Part shown: positions 14,683 to 17,067 of the stretch, in pieces
Layout of the letters: the number at the start of each line of letters is the position of its first letter
How positions within the stretch are numbered: position 1 is the stretch's first letter
DNA from: Bacteroidales bacterium
Lineage (GTDB): Bacteria > Bacteroidota > Bacteroidia > Bacteroidales > UBA932
Assembly: GCA_017429205.1 (NCBI GenBank)
Contig: JAFRPH010000052.1
Coordinates: forward strand, 1 to 17,067
DNA length: 17,067 nt
Direction of reading: 5' to 3'
Notes under the pieces: generated by a model
The model's database searches: none
The model's input: only the letters and a program-made list of their open reading frames with translations
Told to the model about the DNA's origin: nothing
Position numbers and translations under genes: made by a program

Positions 14683-16010
14683 AGCAGAAAGAGGGTCACG
14701 ATTCGTCGTTCTACAACGGCGGACGCAAGACGCACTGGGCCGTCGTCGCCTTCGCGATGATCGGCTCCTGCATGTCCGGCGTGACGTTCGTCTCCGTGCC
14801 GGGCATGGTAGGCACGAGCGGGTTCGGCTACCTGCAGATGTGCATCGGCTTTTTCCTGGGCTACCTGGTCATCGCCTTCGTGCTCACGCCCCTGTATTTC
14901 AAGCTGAACGTCGTCTCCATCTACCAGTACCTGGAGAACCGGTTCGGAATGGCCTCCTACAAGACCGGCGCCTGGTTCTTTTTCATTTCCAAGATGCTGG
15001 GCGCGTCGGTCCGCCTGTTCCTCGTGTGCCTGACCCTGCAGCTGCTCGTGTTCACCCCACTCGGCCTCCCCTTTTGGCTGAACGTGCTTTGCAACGTGGC
15101 GGTCTGCCTGGCGCTCACCTACCGCCACGGCGTGAAATCCGTCATCGGCGTGGACGTCGTCCGGACCGTCTGCATGATCGTGGCGGTCGCCCTTGCGATC
15201 TTCTTCATCGGCAAGGACCTCGGCGGCATCCGGATCCACGAGCGGGTGTTCTTCTTCGACGACGTGAACCACCCGCAATACTTCTGGAAACAGCTCCTGG
15301 GCGGCCTGTTCACGGTCATCGCGATGACCGGCCTGGACCAGGACATGATGCAGCGCACATTGGCCTGCAAAGACTACCGCGACTCGCAGAAGAACCTCGT
15401 CGTGAGCAGCCTCCTGCAGACGGTCGTCATCGCCGGCTTCCTGTGCCTGGGCTCGCTCCTGTACCAGTTCGCGGCCGCGCACGACATCGCCGAGACCGGC
15501 GACAGCCTCTTCCCGGCCGTCGCCACCGGCGGCCTCCTGCCCGCCGTGGTGGGCGTCCTCTTCGTCGTCGGCCTGATGATCAGCGCCTACGGCGCCGGCG
15601 GATCGGCCCTCACCTCTCTCACGACCTCCTTCACGGTGGACATCCTGGACAAGACCGGCGACGTCAAGACCCGCAAGCGCGTCCACCTCGCGATGGCCGT
15701 CCTGATGGCCGTGACCATCGTCGTCTTCAACGCCCTCAACAGCACCAGCGCCATCGACGCCGTCTACAAGCTCGCGAGCTACACCTACGGCCCCATCCTG
15801 GGCCTCTTCGCCTTCGGCATCCTCACGAAAAAGCAGGTCAAGGACAAGTACGTTCCCCTCGTCGCGCTCCTCGCCCCGGTCATCTGCCTCGTCCTCCAGC
15901 TCAACTCCGAACGCTGGTTCGGCGGCTACAAGTTCAGCTACGAACTCCTCCTCCTCAACGCCGCCCTCACCTTCCTCGGCCTCACCCTTCTCATCCGCCG
16001 GGAGAAATAA
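14679..16010 (+). CDS. Sodium:solute symporter family (SSS) transporter
   Basis: This 443-residue polytopic inner-membrane protein has about twelve hydrophobic segments. The N-terminal motif SGVTFVSVPGMVGTSGFGYL (33-52), the YQYLENRFG segment, GLDQDMMQRTLACKDYRDSQ and LMISAYGAGGSALTSLTTSF are typical of the SSS (solute:sodium symporter) family. Members import sugars, sialic acid, amino acids, vitamins or carboxylates with sodium. It is somewhat shorter than many relatives (around 480-530), but both ends look intact. The substrate cannot be deduced. The start overlaps the LytTR gene by 4 bp, so the regulator and carrier are translationally coupled. A hairpin terminator follows the stop codon. 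Confidence 0.88.
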   Translation: MKQKEGHDSSFYNGGRKTHWAVVAFAMIGSCMSGVTFVSVPGMVGTSGFGYLQMCIGFFLGYLVIAFVLTPLYFKLNVVSIYQYLENRFGMASYKTGAWFFFISKMLGASVRLFLVCLTLQLLVFTPLGLPFWLNVLCNVAVCLALTYRHGVKSVIGVDVVRTVCMIVAVALAIFFIGKDLGGIRIHERVFFFDDVNHPQYFWKQLLGGLFTVIAMTGLDQDMMQRTLACKDYRDSQKNLVVSSLLQTVVIAGFLCLGSLLYQFAAAHDIAETGDSLFPAVATGGLLPAVVGVLFVVGLMISAYGAGGSALTSLTTSFTVDILDKTGDVKTRKRVHLAMAVLMAVTIVVFNALNSTSAIDAVYKLASYTYGPILGLFAFGILTKKQVKDKYVPLVALLAPVICLVLQLNSERWFGGYKFSYELLLLNAALTFLGLTLLIRREK

Positions 16011-16015
16011 GACAC

Positions 16016-16048
16016 AAAAAAGGACCGACTCGAGCGAGCCGGTCCTTT
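16016..16048. terminator. Hairpin terminator between convergent symporter and secDF
   Basis: AAAGGACCGACTCG (16019-16032) pairs with CGAGCCGGTCCTTT (16035-16048), a 14-bp stem with one A-C mismatch and a 2-nt loop. On the minus strand the stem is followed by a run of six T, so it is a strong intrinsic terminator for secDF. On the plus strand the T-run is only TTT, so it would work more weakly for the symporter. Confidence 0.85.
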
Positions 16049-16067
16049 CGTTCAAACCGAGAAGAGA

Positions 16068-17067
16068 TTATTTCTTCTTGGGTTCGGCAGCCACCTTCTT
16101 GGCGCCCTTCATGGTGGCGTCGTACATGATCGGAGTACCGATCAGGATGGAGGCGTAGGTGCCGATGACGATACCCAGGCAGAGGGCCACGGCCAGACCG
16201 CGGATGGACTCGCCGCCCCAGATCGCGATGGCGAGCATCGGGAGGAGGGTGGACACGGACGTGTTCACGGTACGGGTGAGCGTGGCGTTCAGCGCGGTGT
16301 TCACGGTCTCGCGGAAGTCGGCGTTCGGGTGCAGGGCCTTCTGCTCACGGATACGGTCGAAGATAACCACGTTATCGTTGATGGCGTAACCGATGATGGT
16401 CAGGATGGCCGCGATGAACGTCTGGTCCACATCCAGGTTGAACGGCAGGATTCCGTTGAACAGGGAGAAGAAGCCGATCACGATGAGGGCCGTGTGGGCG
16501 AGGGAGACCACGCCGCCAAGACCCCAGGTCCAGCCCTTGAACCGCCAGGCGATGTAGGCGAAGATCATCAGGAGGGCGAGGAACACGGCGATGAACGCGC
16601 TGCGGGTGATGTCGCGGGCGATGGTCGGTCCCACCTTGTCGGAGGAGACGATACCGTTCGGGTTCTCCAGGGTGGAGGTGAACTCGGCGAGGCTCGTCGG
16701 CTCGGCGTAGAAGCCCTTGAGGGCGTCGTAGAGCAGGCTCTCGATTTCGGCGTCGACGGCGGTGTCCTCGGACTTGTTCTTGTACTGGGTGGTGATCTTC
16801 ATCTGGGCGTCGCCGCCGAACTGCTTGACCTCGACGGAGTACTGGTCCTCGCCGGCGGCCTGGGCGGCAGCCTGGAAGGTGTTCTCCACGGCGGAGCGGA
16901 CATCCTCGGCCTTGACACCCTGGTCGAAGCGGACGATGTAGGTACGGCCACCGGTGAAGTCGACACCGTAGCTGAAGCCCTTGAACGCGATGGAGGCGAT
17001 GCTGATGAGGATCAGGGCGCCGGAGATGATGTAGGAGTACTTCTTCAGGCCGATGAAGTCGACGTGC
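16068..17067 (-). CDS. secDF: Protein translocase SecDF, SecF part (runs off right edge)
   Basis: The minus frame is open from the right edge of the window for 332 residues to the stop at 16070-16068. It contains the SecF signatures GVDFTGGRTYIVRF in the first periplasmic region, VGPTIARDITRSAFIAV, AILTIIGYAINDNVVIFDRI and NALNATLTRTVNTSVSTLLP, with five or six membrane helices. SecD and SecF use the proton gradient to help pull proteins through SecYEG. In Bacteroidetes the two are normally one fused chain, and the open frame at the edge (HVDFIGLKKYSYIISG) fits a fusion, although the SecD half is outside the window. A GTG at 16889 is not the true start, since conserved SecF sequence continues upstream. 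The C-terminus ends in a lysine-rich tail. Confidence 0.95.
   Translation of the reverse strand, partial: HVDFIGLKKYSYIISGALILISIASIAFKGFSYGVDFTGGRTYIVRFDQGVKAEDVRSAVENTFQAAAQAAGEDQYSVEVKQFGGDAQMKITTQYKNKSEDTAVDAEIESLLYDALKGFYAEPTSLAEFTSTLENPNGIVSSDKVGPTIARDITRSAFIAVFLALLMIFAYIAWRFKGWTWGLGGVVSLAHTALIVIGFFSLFNGILPFNLDVDQTFIAAILTIIGYAINDNVVIFDRIREQKALHPNADFRETVNTALNATLTRTVNTSVSTLLPMLAIAIWGGESIRGLAVALCLGIVIGTYASILIGTPIMYDATMKGAKKVAAEPKKK

Noticed and set aside
14571..16055. 494-codon minus-strand frame opposite the symporter, rich in E, D, G and H
   Set aside because: The acidic composition is what antisense of membrane-protein codons gives. The plus strand has SSS motifs.
16889..16889. GTG at 16889 as the start of a separate short SecF-like protein
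   Set aside because: Conserved SecF sequence (GVDFTGG and the first membrane helix) continues upstream in the same frame to the window edge.
1..17067. CRISPR array, tRNA genes, insertion sequences, phage or known antiviral genes
   Set aside because: No regularly spaced repeats, cloverleaf-like segments, transposase or integrase motifs, or nuclease/helicase defence genes were seen on reading both strands.

Overview
The window looks like chromosome from a high-GC member of the Bacteroidales. Three things support this. Several genes start just behind boxes of the Bacteroidetes-type promoter (TAnnTTTG near -7, TTTG near -33). Shine-Dalgarno sequences are essentially absent. The gene repertoire (GH88, heparinase II/III-like lyase, GH2 with signal peptide, S9 peptidase, SecF-type translocase) is typical of gut or rumen Bacteroidales. 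Coding density is very high and AT-rich DNA is confined to a few promoter islands (about 110-280, 4470-4560 and 13825-13884). Genus and species cannot be fixed from this sequence.

Layout. (1) 1-109, minus: the 5' end of rpsL (ribosomal protein S12), with a near-consensus promoter and a leader of about 70 nt. (2) 279-3372, plus: a two-gene uronide module, a GH88 unsaturated glucuronyl hydrolase overlapping a heparinase II/III-like polysaccharide lyase. (3) 3369-4465, minus: an exported nitroreductase-family lipoprotein followed by an overlapping GNAT acetyltransferase. The GNAT stop codon overlaps the lyase stop codon. (4) 4570-13824, plus: seven tightly packed genes behind one visible promoter, encoding a GH2 glycosidase, an S9 serine peptidase, a DUF3298-like lipoprotein, a large phosphoribosyltransferase-like protein, a CodB-type nucleobase permease, a divergent O6-alkylguanine-DNA methyltransferase homologue and a divergent CutC. 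(5) 13885-16010, plus: its own promoter, then a membrane-anchored LytTR regulator overlapping a sodium:solute symporter. (6) 16016-16048: a hairpin terminator between convergent units. (7) 16068-17067, minus: the SecF part of the SecDF translocase, running off the right edge.

How the genes may work together. The lyase would cleave a uronic-acid polysaccharide and leave unsaturated uronides, which GH88 hydrolyses. GH2 and S9 are further exported hydrolases for sugars and peptides. The phosphoribosyltransferase-like protein with the permease suggests nucleobase uptake coupled to salvage. The LytTR protein with the symporter suggests a transporter co-expressed with its regulator. No CRISPR array, tRNA, rRNA beyond the S12 protein gene, insertion sequence, phage gene or recognisable defence system is visible. 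The least explained items are the phosphoribosyltransferase/permease pair, the atypical methyltransferase, the LytTR/symporter pair and the promoters placed almost on top of start codons.
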